A stretch of 64,000 bases of DNA from Gimesia maris (GTDB taxonomy: Bacteria > Planctomycetota > Planctomycetia > Planctomycetales > Planctomycetaceae): contig NZ_CP042910.1 in the NCBI RefSeq assembly GCF_008298035.1, positions 5,967,001 through 6,031,000 of the forward strand, read 5' to 3'. Of the stretch, positions 44,546 through 53,344 are shown in pieces (positions within the stretch are counted from its first letter, which is position 1; every line of letters begins with the position of its first letter). The position numbers were made by a program, and so were the translations under genes. The notes beneath the pieces were generated by a model that saw only the letters and a list, made by a program, of their open reading frames with translations, was not told where the DNA came from and did not search any database.

Positions 44546-44706
44546 GAATTTCGTCGGGAAATGAGACTCCACAGGCATCGAATCTTTCTGCCATTGGGAT
44601 CGGCATTGATAAAAAGGGAGCGTATCCGGTACAATAATGGACTAAGGGATCCGTTTGTACTTTTAATAATGTTTCCTTCACTTTCAACAGAAAAAAGGCC
44701 CGAGCA

Positions 44707-45165
44707 ATGTCGAAATCTCTCTGTTACCTGTTTGGTGGATTATTACTGATGTTCGCAGGAATCAGTTCTCAGGAAATTCGCGTAGCACATGCCTTCGCGC
44801 CGGATCAATGTGATCAGGAAGAAGATTCGAAGGAAACAGAGGGCGAAAAACGACTCAGTCGGTTTATGCGGGAAAAGCTCACCAGTTCGCAGCAGGTTCT
44901 GGAAGGGTTGATGGTGGAAGACTACGACCTGATGCAGAAAGGAGCCAAGCGGATGATCGAGATGAGTAATGCGACCGAATGGCAGGTGATTGAAGGTCCC
45001 ATATTTGCCAGACAGAGTGAAGAGTTCCGCTCTTCCGCAAAAGAAGTCATCAAATTTGCCAAGGCGAAAAACCTGGATGGTGCATCACTCAGTTACCTGC
45101 ATTTAACGATGACCTGCATTGCCTGTCATAAGAAAGTGAATAAGGTCGTCATTTCCCAGCGTTAA
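44707..45165 (+). CDS. Cytochrome c'-like secreted protein
   Basis: A 152-residue exported protein: signal peptide about 1-29 (ending VAHAFA), an acidic linker, then a four-helix-bundle-like segment, with the single heme motif CIACH near residues 137-141, close to the C-terminus. C-terminal CxxCH on a helical bundle is the class II (cytochrome c') arrangement. It probably binds one heme c in the periplasm, for electron transfer or gas binding. Repeat copy 3 lies 15 bp after its stop, followed by a terminator. Confidence 0.8.
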   Translation: MSKSLCYLFGGLLLMFAGISSQEIRVAHAFAPDQCDQEEDSKETEGEKRLSRFMREKLTSSQQVLEGLMVEDYDLMQKGAKRMIEMSNATEWQVIEGPIFARQSEEFRSSAKEVIKFAKAKNLDGASLSYLHLTMTCIACHKKVNKVVISQR

Positions 45166-45180
45166 ACTTCCAGGGGTCTA

Positions 45181-45276
45181 TAGTCTGTGCTCCGTTCTAC
45201 TGTAACGACTCCAGGTCCATTGGGAACCGTGTAAACCAAGTTAGAGAGACGCCAGGATTTAAAGTGATGCGCTCTC
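45181..45276 (+). repeat. Dispersed ~95-bp hairpin repeat, copy 3
   Basis: Starts TAGTCTGTGCTCCG and ends GTGATGCGCTCT. It is the most diverged copy: the centre reads GGTCCATTGGGAACC, and the right arm (GACGCCAGGATTTAAAG) has lost part of the pairing. It lies between the stop of the cytochrome c'-like gene and a terminator. Confidence 0.85.
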
Positions 45277-45287
45277 GCCGATACGCA

Positions 45288-45327
45288 AACAGGGGAACGC
45301 GAAACCAAATCGCATTCCCCTGTTTTT
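45288..45327 (+). terminator. Terminator after the cytochrome c'-like gene and repeat copy 3
   Basis: AACAGGGGAA (45288-45297) pairs with TTCCCCTGTT (45315-45324). After one mismatch the stem continues GCGA/TCGC. It is followed by a T-run. It lies 18 bp beyond the stop of the convergent metallophosphoesterase gene (45345), so it may serve both strands. Confidence 0.85.
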
Positions 45328-45344
45328 AACTCAGTCTCACTTCG

Positions 45345-46985
45345 TTACTTTTCAGTTCCAGACGTCGAAGCCGTCTTTTCTGCGGGCTTCGCAGGCAGAA
45401 CACGAATCACGCGTCCGCTCTGATGTTTGTCGCCATCCATTTCTACAGTACGAATGCGAATCAGATGCGTCCCCGGCTTCAACCCGGCTGGTAATTTCGT
45501 CCGCCAGAGATGCGTTGATTTTTTGGCTTTGGGCAGATTACGATATTTCTTACCTTCCACTGCATTTTCAGTCTCAGAGAGTTTATTAAAACTGGGATCG
45601 ATATCATCAATCTTTTCCATAACCGTCCAGCTGCCGGACTCTCCTACCTGCATTTCGACTTTGGAACGTTCTGAACCGTTGAAGATATTGGCAAAGATTT
45701 CGATCTCAGACGTCTGATCAGCAGTCACTTCTTCGGGAGCCAGGATATTCATCTGATAACTGGCTGCACGACCGGCGGCCCGAAAATCAAGATCGTATTC
45801 GGTTCCGTCGAACGAGATAATCGAATACCCGTTGGGCGCGCCGTCCGCCATCATCGTATGGGGGATGCCTCGTTCATCCGGCGAACCCGACCACCAGCTG
45901 CCACTCACAGTGACATTGATGATGTGATGATGTGGTTTGGGTCCGCGCCAGCCATCCTCTTTTGTAATAAAACGATGCTCATGATGATGTGTGTGCCCGG
46001 AGATCGACATGCAGAACGGACGTTTTTCAATGAGACGATACAGGTCCTGACGATCTTCCACGCCTACGAGTGGAATATGCATCATCAAAACAACCAGCTG
46101 GTCTGCGGGAATCTGCTGCAGGTCATTTTTTACAAACTCGATCTGCTCTTTTCCGAGTCCGCCCTGATAATGTCCCTTCTTTTCCTTCTTTGTTTTTTTG
46201 TTTTCTTCAGGAACGATCCATTCGATATCGTCCAGCACGATAAAGTGCACCTGTCCGTAGTCGAAGGAATAATAAGCGGGACCAAAAGCCCGTTCAAATG
46301 TTTCATCACTCAATTTATCATTGGGTGCATCATAGTTGATATCATGATTGCCAATCACGTTGTACCAGGGAATTCCCAGTAACGCGATCCCCCGGGCCTG
46401 CGATTCAAACAGGGACAGATCATCGAACAGAATATCACCCAGGGTCACACCAAACGAAGCATCGGTGCCCACCAGTTCTTCAATGATATCGTGGGCGATG
46501 TAATCAATCTCCTTCTGGTCTCGCGGTTGGGGATCACCAAAAAAGATGGCCCGAAACTGTTCCGGTTCTTTTTGAGGATACAGGGGAAAATCAACCGAGG
46601 CCGGCAGTGGACCTGTCGGTTTGACTCCCGGATATTTTGACTGGGGAGAACCGGCGGGTTTATGAATGTAGTAAAACTCGGGCGTCAGATTTTTGCTGAG
46701 CGGCGTCCGCCAACCCTGAGGTTTGATGACAAACAAAATGGTATCATCAGTGACTGGCAGTTCGTATTTTCCAGATTGATCTGTACAGACAACTTCACGG
46801 CCGTTGGAAACACGCACACAGGCCAGCCCCTGCTCGCCGGGGTCTCGCTTCCGGTTCTGATTGGTATCCTGAAAAACATAACCGGTGGCGGTCTGCTCTG
46901 TTTTTGATTCAGCCTGAATGGTTCCGCTTAGCGACCCCAGCAACAGGCCTCCCAGTACGATTCCAGTGAGAAACGATCGACTCAT
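45345..46985 (-). CDS. Secreted calcineurin-like metallophosphoesterase
   Basis: About 546 residues from the ATG at 46985, preceded by AAAGGAAA; the frame opens nine codons earlier. Signal peptide about 1-25. Residues about 30-120 form an SdrD B-like beta-sandwich (GYVFQDTNQNRKRDPGEQGL, the EF-hand-like DTNQNRKRDPGE segment). The catalytic domain (about 150-390) has the five metallophosphoesterase motifs: FFGDPQ, LGDILFD, GNHDIN, MMHIPL and GHTHHHE. A C-terminal beta domain (about 400-530) follows. This order matches planctomycete proteins annotated as calcineurin-like phosphoesterase with N- and C-terminal extensions. Substrate unknown. Confidence 0.9.
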   Translation of the reverse strand: MSRSFLTGIVLGGLLLGSLSGTIQAESKTEQTATGYVFQDTNQNRKRDPGEQGLACVRVSNGREVVCTDQSGKYELPVTDDTILFVIKPQGWRTPLSKNLTPEFYYIHKPAGSPQSKYPGVKPTGPLPASVDFPLYPQKEPEQFRAIFFGDPQPRDQKEIDYIAHDIIEELVGTDASFGVTLGDILFDDLSLFESQARGIALLGIPWYNVIGNHDINYDAPNDKLSDETFERAFGPAYYSFDYGQVHFIVLDDIEWIVPEENKKTKKEKKGHYQGGLGKEQIEFVKNDLQQIPADQLVVLMMHIPLVGVEDRQDLYRLIEKRPFCMSISGHTHHHEHRFITKEDGWRGPKPHHHIINVTVSGSWWSGSPDERGIPHTMMADGAPNGYSIISFDGTEYDLDFRAAGRAASYQMNILAPEEVTADQTSEIEIFANIFNGSERSKVEMQVGESGSWTVMEKIDDIDPSFNKLSETENAVEGKKYRNLPKAKKSTHLWRTKLPAGLKPGTHLIRIRTVEMDGDKHQSGRVIRVLPAKPAEKTASTSGTEK

Positions 46986-47248
46986 TGACTTTCCTTTAAA
47001 ATACGAAAACATAATATTACTTAATCTGGTTTATTAATATGGTACGCGCTCACAGCGGCTGACAAAACTGATTTCAGACAAATTCTCGGATTTGCACCGA
47101 ACCAGTGTACGAGTGACAAGAATTCAATCGCGACGTCACACTCTGACAGCTTCTCACACTGTTGAAATAACACAACCGGAGTGCGGTGAATTGAACCGGC
47201 TCCGGTTGTGAAACATTTCAGCATTCAGCCTGTGTCATAATAACCATT

Positions 47249-47344
47249 CCAGAGTGCATCACATTTAACCGTAACGTCTCCTGATCTATGATATTCGATC
47301 CAAATGGCCCTGGAGACGCTACAGTAAAAACTGCACACAGTCTA
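47249..47344 (-). repeat. Dispersed ~95-bp hairpin repeat, copy 4
   Basis: Read on the minus strand it starts TAGACTGTGTGCAG and ends GTGATGCACTCT. It has the longest stem: ACTGTAGCGTCTCC pairs with GGAGACGTTACGGT over 14 bp including two G-T pairs. Its initial TAG is the stop codon of the DUF1559 gene at 47342-48337. It occupies the place where the other two units of the DUF1559 array carry a small lipoprotein gene. Confidence 0.9.
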
Positions 47345-48337
47345 AAAGTTATCAATAACTTCACGACCAGAACGTGTACCTAATGCCTGTAAGATGGTCT
47401 GACTGATATTTTCTGAGATAAAGCGGCAGGAGCCATCAACCAGGCAGACCTGAACTCCGCCATCATGCAGACTTCGCATGGCGGCAATCTGAGTTCCATC
47501 GTTGGCCTCGGTACAGGGCATTTCTGTTGTACTGACGCATTTGCTCAGGATATCAGCTGTCTTGCTGTTTGGACTGCGGCCTGCACTGAAGGCAGAGCCT
47601 CCCATGCCGGAATAGACCCAGGCGCCACGGGCATCCGAAGTCACATCATTCAGGTAGTTTAATTCACCCACCAGAAACGTATTGGTCGTCCCGTCTTTAA
47701 TATCGCGGATATTCACCGAGGAATTCATGGTAAATACGCCCCCGGTAGTATTGGCGTAAGAAGCCGTCAGATCACCTGACCCATAATTGGCGCCATAGTT
47801 AGCGCGCGACATGTGCTCCAGGGAACGAAAGGCAACATTGCTGCGACGATCCCAGGGATGACTCGGGCAACGATAGGCAACGGGAGAAAAATGCCCGAAA
47901 ATATTGTTCATGTAATCCAGAGGATCACCCCCGTTGAGAACCGGAGTTGCCTTCTCCCATAATGCACTTTGCTCCATTTGAGGTAGAATAAAGACCAACC
48001 AGTTTCCTCCCATACTTTGACCATTGAAGCTGCCACACTCCTGAGCGCCGGTCAGAATGGTGGGTGGACTACCTGCACAGTCACCAATCACCCCGCCGGG
48101 AGGAAAGACGTTGTGGGTATCGTGATAATTCTGCAGAGCAAGGCCCAGCTGCTTGAGATTATTTTTGCAGCTGCTGCGACGAGCAGCTTCACGTGCCTGT
48201 TGCACGGCAGGTAAAAGTAGCGCGATTAAAATGGCAATAATGGCGATCACAACCAGCAGCTCGATTAAAGTGAAGCCACGGCGTGTTGTGGAAGTCTGAT
48301 TCACAGGCTTCACTAACGACAGTAAGCGTTGCATCAT
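47342..48337 (-). CDS. DUF1559 prepilin-like protein, array copy A
   Basis: About 331 residues. N-terminus [18 protein letters not shown] with a type IV prepilin-type leader; the DUF1559 body follows ([95 protein letters not shown]). It is nearly identical in many blocks to copies B and C. Paired ATGs at 48337/48334 follow GGAG. It is the last gene of the array and lacks the lipoprotein partner present after B and C; repeat copy 4 begins at its stop codon. Confidence 0.93.
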   Translation of the reverse strand: MMQRLLSLVKPVNQTSTTRRGFTLIELLVVIAIIAILIALLLPAVQQAREAARRSSCKNNLKQLGLALQNYHDTHNVFPPGGVIGDCAGSPPTILTGAQECGSFNGQSMGGNWLVFILPQMEQSALWEKATPVLNGGDPLDYMNNIFGHFSPVAYRCPSHPWDRRSNVAFRSLEHMSRANYGANYGSGDLTASYANTTGGVFTMNSSVNIRDIKDGTTNTFLVGELNYLNDVTSDARGAWVYSGMGGSAFSAGRSPNSKTADILSKCVSTTEMPCTEANDGTQIAAMRSLHDGGVQVCLVDGSCRFISENISQTILQALGTRSGREVIDNF

Positions 48338-48501
48338 GCTCTCCTTCATAAATAGAAAAATGACATAGGACAATTAGTGCTCTCACAACCAGTTAGAGCT
48401 GTATTACATAGAAGACCGTTCAGAAAGCTTCGACACGGTACATAGCCGCCTTACCAGGGAGCTGACCTCTATGCGCTATATTTGAATTGCGAGAACAGAA
48501 T

Positions 48502-48534
48502 CACTGACAGCCTGATGTTTCAGGACTGCCAGTG
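48502..48534 (-). terminator. Imperfect hairpin after the lipoprotein of array unit B
   Basis: CACTG-A-CAG-CCTGA pairs with TCAGG-A-CTG-C-CAGTG, 13 bp with small bulges and a four-base loop. It lies about 70 bp beyond the lipoprotein stop on the minus strand. The bases following on that strand (ATTCTGTTCTC) are only moderately T-rich, so termination is possible rather than certain. Confidence 0.45.
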
Positions 48535-48604
48535 AAATCGGACTCTTCTTTTCAGTAGTAGTTCATTACAAACTGGAATTCAGCCTGCCCGTTCTATCAC
48601 TGGA

Positions 48605-48733
48605 TCAGGGATCGGTGTATTCGGGAGTCGGAGTTGTGTCGCCAACCACACCTTCCTCTGGTTCGCCTGAGCAACCTGAAGTTGTCAGTGCGAGGCAGGT
48701 CAAACAAAACATACACAACAATATTTTTTTCAT
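48605..48733 (-). CDS. Tiny lipoprotein (42 aa), partner of DUF1559 copy B
   Basis: A 42-residue lipoprotein too short for usual ORF cut-offs. Sequence features: MKKILLCMFCLTCLALTTSG then the lipobox Cys, followed by SGEPEEGVVGDTTPTPEY and a final TDP. GGAGAG precedes the ATG. It differs at only a few positions from the 42-residue protein at 50153-50281. The mature peptide would be just 22 acidic/Pro/Thr residues on a lipid anchor. Conservation of the whole frame, its lipobox and its Shine-Dalgarno in two units shows it is a real gene. Confidence 0.85.
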   Translation of the reverse strand: MKKILLCMFCLTCLALTTSGCSGEPEEGVVGDTTPTPEYTDP

Positions 48734-48868
48734 CACTTGTCTCTCCATTAATTGAATCTTATAGATCAAGTCGAGGAATAATTTTTCAGGACCTTTTCCG
48801 ACTCAAGCTTGCGAGTCTTTCAGGATCATTGCTGTGAGATCATTCCGTCTAGTGATCTGCTTTCGCAC

Positions 48869-49858
<990 letters not shown>

Positions 49859-50152
49859 ATTCTCCTTCGAAAGTTGTAAAAAAAGATGACAGATAACATA
49901 GGTTTCTCAATGTTCTCAAAATCAGTCTTTTAAATGTGAACCACGGTCACGTCTGATGGATTAGACCTTGTGGATTCAACCCAGTACAAAACGTCAACCA
50001 GTTCATTCAGAGAAAATAAAATATAATTCCTGTGGTCAGCTTCACCGACAACCCTTTAACGGGAAGTCTGTCAGTAAGTATGAGAACATTGAGTTTATTT
50101 CGGGCACAGCGTGAGCCATTCCGGATTTAAAAATATAAAGCCAGTCCCTGTC

Positions 50153-50281
50153 TTAGGGATCGGTGTATTCAGGAGTGGGAGTCGTATCACCTGTCACACC
50201 TTCTTCTGGTTCTCCTGAGCAACCGGAGGTTGTCAGCGCCAGACAGGTCAAACAAAACAGGCATAACATTAATTTTTTCAT
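50153..50281 (-). CDS. Tiny lipoprotein (42 aa), partner of DUF1559 copy C
   Basis: MKKLMLCLFCLTCLALTTSG followed by the lipobox Cys, then SGEPEEGVTGDTTPTPEY and TDP. The frame is open 20 codons upstream, but the ATG at 50281 has GGAGAG before it and matches the start of the paralogue at 48605-48733. It is encoded 188 bp after DUF1559 copy C. A prepilin-like protein followed by a short lipoprotein suggests a surface complex; the function is unknown. Confidence 0.85.
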   Translation of the reverse strand: MKKLMLCLFCLTCLALTTSGCSGEPEEGVTGDTTPTPEYTDP

Positions 50282-50390
50282 CACTGGTCTCTCCGATAAT
50301 TGAATCTTACAGAAAAAGCCGAGGAACGATTTTCTGATCATTCCCCGACTCAGGCTTGCGAGTTTTTCAGGATCAATCCTGAGAGCTGAC

Positions 50391-50457
50391 TCTGCCTTCC
50401 GGAACCGTTCAGTCTCTTGAAAGAGACTTCATTCAACATCCAACTGCGGAAGGCAGA
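50391..50457. promoter_or_regulatory. Nested hairpins between DUF1559 copy C and its lipoprotein gene
   Basis: TCTGCCTTCCG (50391-50401) and CGGAAGGCAGA (50447-50457) form an 11-bp outer stem, with GTCTCTT/AAGAGAC inside near 50411-50427. It lies directly after the DUF1559 stop (50470). No T-run follows. It may slow or process the transcript so that the two proteins are made at different levels. Confidence 0.55.
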
Positions 50458-50469
50458 CTTTTATCATGT

Positions 50470-51456
50470 CTAGAAATTATCGATCACTTCTCGACCGGCA
50501 CGCGTTCCCAGTGCACTCCAGATTGTCTGGCTGATGTTTTCCGAAATGAATCGGCCGGAACCATCAACAAAGCAGACCTGCACACCGCCATCATGCATAC
50601 TGCGGGCAGCGGCAATCTGGGTTCCATCGTTTCCTTCAGTACAGGGATATTCTGTAGAAGTACTGCAGCTGGCCAGAATGTCAGCAAGCGTACTGTTCGG
50701 ACCACGTCCGGTACTGAAGGCAGATCCGCCCATACCAGAATAAACCCATGCACCACGGGCATCGGCGGTCACATCATTCGCGTAGATCAGTTCACTGACC
50801 AGCAGTGTGTTGGTCGTACCATCTTTGATATCACGAATACTTACTGAAGAGTTGGCTGTAAAAACGCCACCAGTGGTATTGGCATAAGAAGCGGTCAGAT
50901 CACTTGCACCATAATTGGCACCATAGTTGGCACGCGACATATGCTCCAGAGCCCGGAATGCCACATTACTGCGACGGTCCCAGGGATGACTGGGGCAACG
51001 GTAGGCAGCAGGTGAAAAATGTCCAAAGACGTTATTCATGCTGTCCAACGGATGATTCGTATTCAGAATGGGAGCCGCTTTTTCCCATAAAGCACTTTGC
51101 TCCATTTGAGGCAGAATAAAAACCATCCAGTTCCCGCCGAGACTCTGTCCACTGCATTCCTGGCTGCCGGAAAGATTGGTGGGAGGTGTACCGGCACAGG
51201 TACCAATGACGCCACCGGGAGGAAAGACACCATGTGTGTCGTGATAGTTTTGTAATGCAATCCCCAACTGTTTGAGATTGTTTTTACAGCTGCTGCGACG
51301 GGCGGCTTCACGTGCCTGCTGCACAGCGGGTAACAGTAACGCAATCAAAATTGCGATGATGGCAATCACCACCAGAAGTTCAATCAAAGTAAATCCACGA
51401 CGTGGTGCTGAATTCACAGCACGCGCACCGGCAAGGCGCGAAAAACGAAGAAGCAT
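50470..51456 (-). CDS. DUF1559 prepilin-like protein, array copy C
   Basis: About 328 residues; the frame opens with TTG at 51459 but the ATG at 51456 is the natural start. It is the first gene of the array. Leader [18 protein letters not shown], then [18 protein letters not shown] and a DUF1559 body close to copies A and B but the most diverged ([12 protein letters not shown] for [29 protein letters not shown] with Gly where A and B have Cys). A 42-residue lipoprotein gene follows. Confidence 0.93.
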   Translation of the reverse strand: MLLRFSRLAGARAVNSAPRRGFTLIELLVVIAIIAILIALLLPAVQQAREAARRSSCKNNLKQLGIALQNYHDTHGVFPPGGVIGTCAGTPPTNLSGSQECSGQSLGGNWMVFILPQMEQSALWEKAAPILNTNHPLDSMNNVFGHFSPAAYRCPSHPWDRRSNVAFRALEHMSRANYGANYGASDLTASYANTTGGVFTANSSVSIRDIKDGTTNTLLVSELIYANDVTADARGAWVYSGMGGSAFSTGRGPNSTLADILASCSTSTEYPCTEGNDGTQIAAARSMHDGGVQVCFVDGSGRFISENISQTIWSALGTRAGREVIDNF

Positions 51457-52453
51457 CAAGCATCCCCTAAATAAGGAAGAATGAAAAAAAATTGTTTCAG
51501 CGTTTCAAGGCACTTTGATGCCGGTGCAGGTCTTGACTGACCCAGGCTCGGGGGAAGAGGGCTTCGCGCTCCGAATTTTTGAGAATCTTACCGGTGGATT
51601 ATTAAGATTACATGTTCGAAAAATGAAATCTTCTTCGCGACCGCTGCCGCTCGACTTCCAAATCAGATTCATCCAGAATCGATATCGAAACAAAGCGATC
51701 TGCTCCGGCACAATTTTTCTGTAGCAAGCAAGCAGAATCATACTTCGCATACAGACAAAATTCCCTGCTGACTCCGATCGGTTCTGAAACTTCAAAAGAC
51801 AATCGATTTTCATCATTCGCTGCCAGCGTAAAAGTCTCTGATATATTTTGTCACAAATTCCGGAATCACTGAAATCGGGAAGATGCCCCTGTAAAGAGCA
51901 CTGAGAATTAAAGGAATTCATACAATCCTGCATTCGACTATTTTTTAATTTCTGGTGCTTTCTCCTTTTTTTCGTGTAACGTTACTGGAAAATGAATTTA
52001 TTGACAGTAGGTACTATATGAATACAATCCGATGCAATTCACTCGAGCTACCCGCTTCAGTCCCTGACAAGCAATATGTCCTGATATGGAAGGAATCTCG
52101 GAATGCACCCGCGACATGTGCTGCAAAACTGGCAATCGGTTCTCTTTGGAATCGGATTACCTGGAATGGGGATCGCATCCCAGATGTATCCCGAAACCAT
52201 GCTGGATGCCGAAGTTCGAGGGCGAAGAAGGGTAATTTAAAATGTTCATGATCTGGGTCTGAGGCTGGACATTGGGAATCGTGGGGCTGAGCCTCGATGC
52301 CGTTTGTCTCTGGAGCAGCTTATTTACCGGATGATGAATGACAGCCGGAGATTGACGCAAGTCATCGGATTTCTCATAGTAAGAAGGAGACTTACCGCTC
52401 AAAATACTGAAGAGCCAGACATCCAGACATGATTCAGACAGGAGCCTGCCCGC
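51457..52453. other. Long region without a confident gene; degraded-looking frames
   Basis: Nearly 1 kb upstream of both flanking units. On the minus strand 51608-51850 there is a protein-like frame (FEVSEPIGVSREFCLYAKYDS) with no acceptable start. On the plus strand a frame from an ATG at 52103, preceded by AAGGAA, encodes 45 residues (including LFGIGLPGMGIASQMYPETM) to a TAA at 52238 and then stays open in the same frame to 52432. These may be remnants of decayed genes. No RNA gene or terminator is recognisable. Confidence 0.35.
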
Positions 52454-53296
52454 ATGCAGCATACCCTTATCTTCAAACCGATTCGCCTGGCTCCCGTGTT
52501 CTACCGGCTTGGCCTGCTCCTGTTTCTCAGCCTGATCACAGTAGAAGTTTCTGCAGATCAAAAGACGCAGACTTTGCGGGTGCTCTGCTACAACATCCAT
52601 TATGGACAGGGAACGGATGGAAAATATGACATTTCCCGGCTGGCGCGAGTCATTCAAGAGACGAAGCCGGATCTGGTTGCCCTGCAGGAAGTAGATGTGG
52701 GCGTGAAACGCTCAAACCGCGTTCATGAAGCGCAACGTCTGGCAGAGCTCACAGGTCTGGCCGTCCGGTTTGGACCGACACAACACTACGAAGGAGGCCT
52801 GTTCGGGAACGCCGTCCTGACGCGACTCCCGATCCTGGATGTAATGATCCAGCCTCTGCCTTACACGGAAAGTACCCCCCAACTGGTAACCTACCCCCGT
52901 GGTGCCATCATCGTGACTGTCCGTGGTCAGAATGGAAAACCACTTCGATTTATCAGCACGCACTTTCAACATAATCTCCCGGCAGACCGGATCGAAGAAG
53001 CCAAAGCAATCAACGGGCATTTCACCTTAGACTCCGATATCCCCACAATCCTCGCCGGTGACATGAATGCCACTCCCGAGGCAGAACCGATTCAGATTCT
53101 CCAAAAACAGTGGACCAATGCCATCGATGACAAAGCCACCCCCTCGGCTCCTGCCACCAAACCCCGGTCGCGCATCGATTATATTTTTTATCGACCTGCT
53201 GCTGATTTTGAAGTGATTGAGACCAAAGTCATCGATGAGTCGCTGGCCTCGGATCATCGACCGATCTTTGCCATCTTGAAGTGGAAACAGAAATAA
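52454..53296 (+). CDS. Secreted endonuclease/exonuclease/phosphatase-family protein
   Basis: A 280-residue exported EEP-family hydrolase. A signal peptide-like N-terminus (about 1-35) precedes LRVLCYNIHYGQG (Asn), LVALQEVD (catalytic Glu/metal), ISTHFQHN, LAGDMNATPE (metal-binding Asp/Asn), RIDYIFYRP and LASDHRPIFA (catalytic Asp-His). All usual catalytic positions are present. The target may be a phosphodiester, a phospholipid or a sugar phosphate. AGGAG lies 10 bases upstream of the ATG. It is first in a plus-strand run continuing to 57896. Confidence 0.92.
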   Translation: MQHTLIFKPIRLAPVFYRLGLLLFLSLITVEVSADQKTQTLRVLCYNIHYGQGTDGKYDISRLARVIQETKPDLVALQEVDVGVKRSNRVHEAQRLAELTGLAVRFGPTQHYEGGLFGNAVLTRLPILDVMIQPLPYTESTPQLVTYPRGAIIVTVRGQNGKPLRFISTHFQHNLPADRIEEAKAINGHFTLDSDIPTILAGDMNATPEAEPIQILQKQWTNAIDDKATPSAPATKPRSRIDYIFYRPAADFEVIETKVIDESLASDHRPIFAILKWKQK

Positions 53297-53344
53297 GTTC
53301 CTGAAAAACACCAACCTCAAGTAAAACAAGACGAAAGAAGTATC

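Noticed and set aside
51505-51933. 142-codon minus-strand frame
   Set aside because: Cys/Trp-rich with no motif and no good start; another frame in the same place looks slightly more protein-like but has no start either.
52157-52657. 166-codon minus-strand frame
   Set aside because: Overlaps the start of the EEP-family gene and lacks a Shine-Dalgarno; composition is not protein-like overall.
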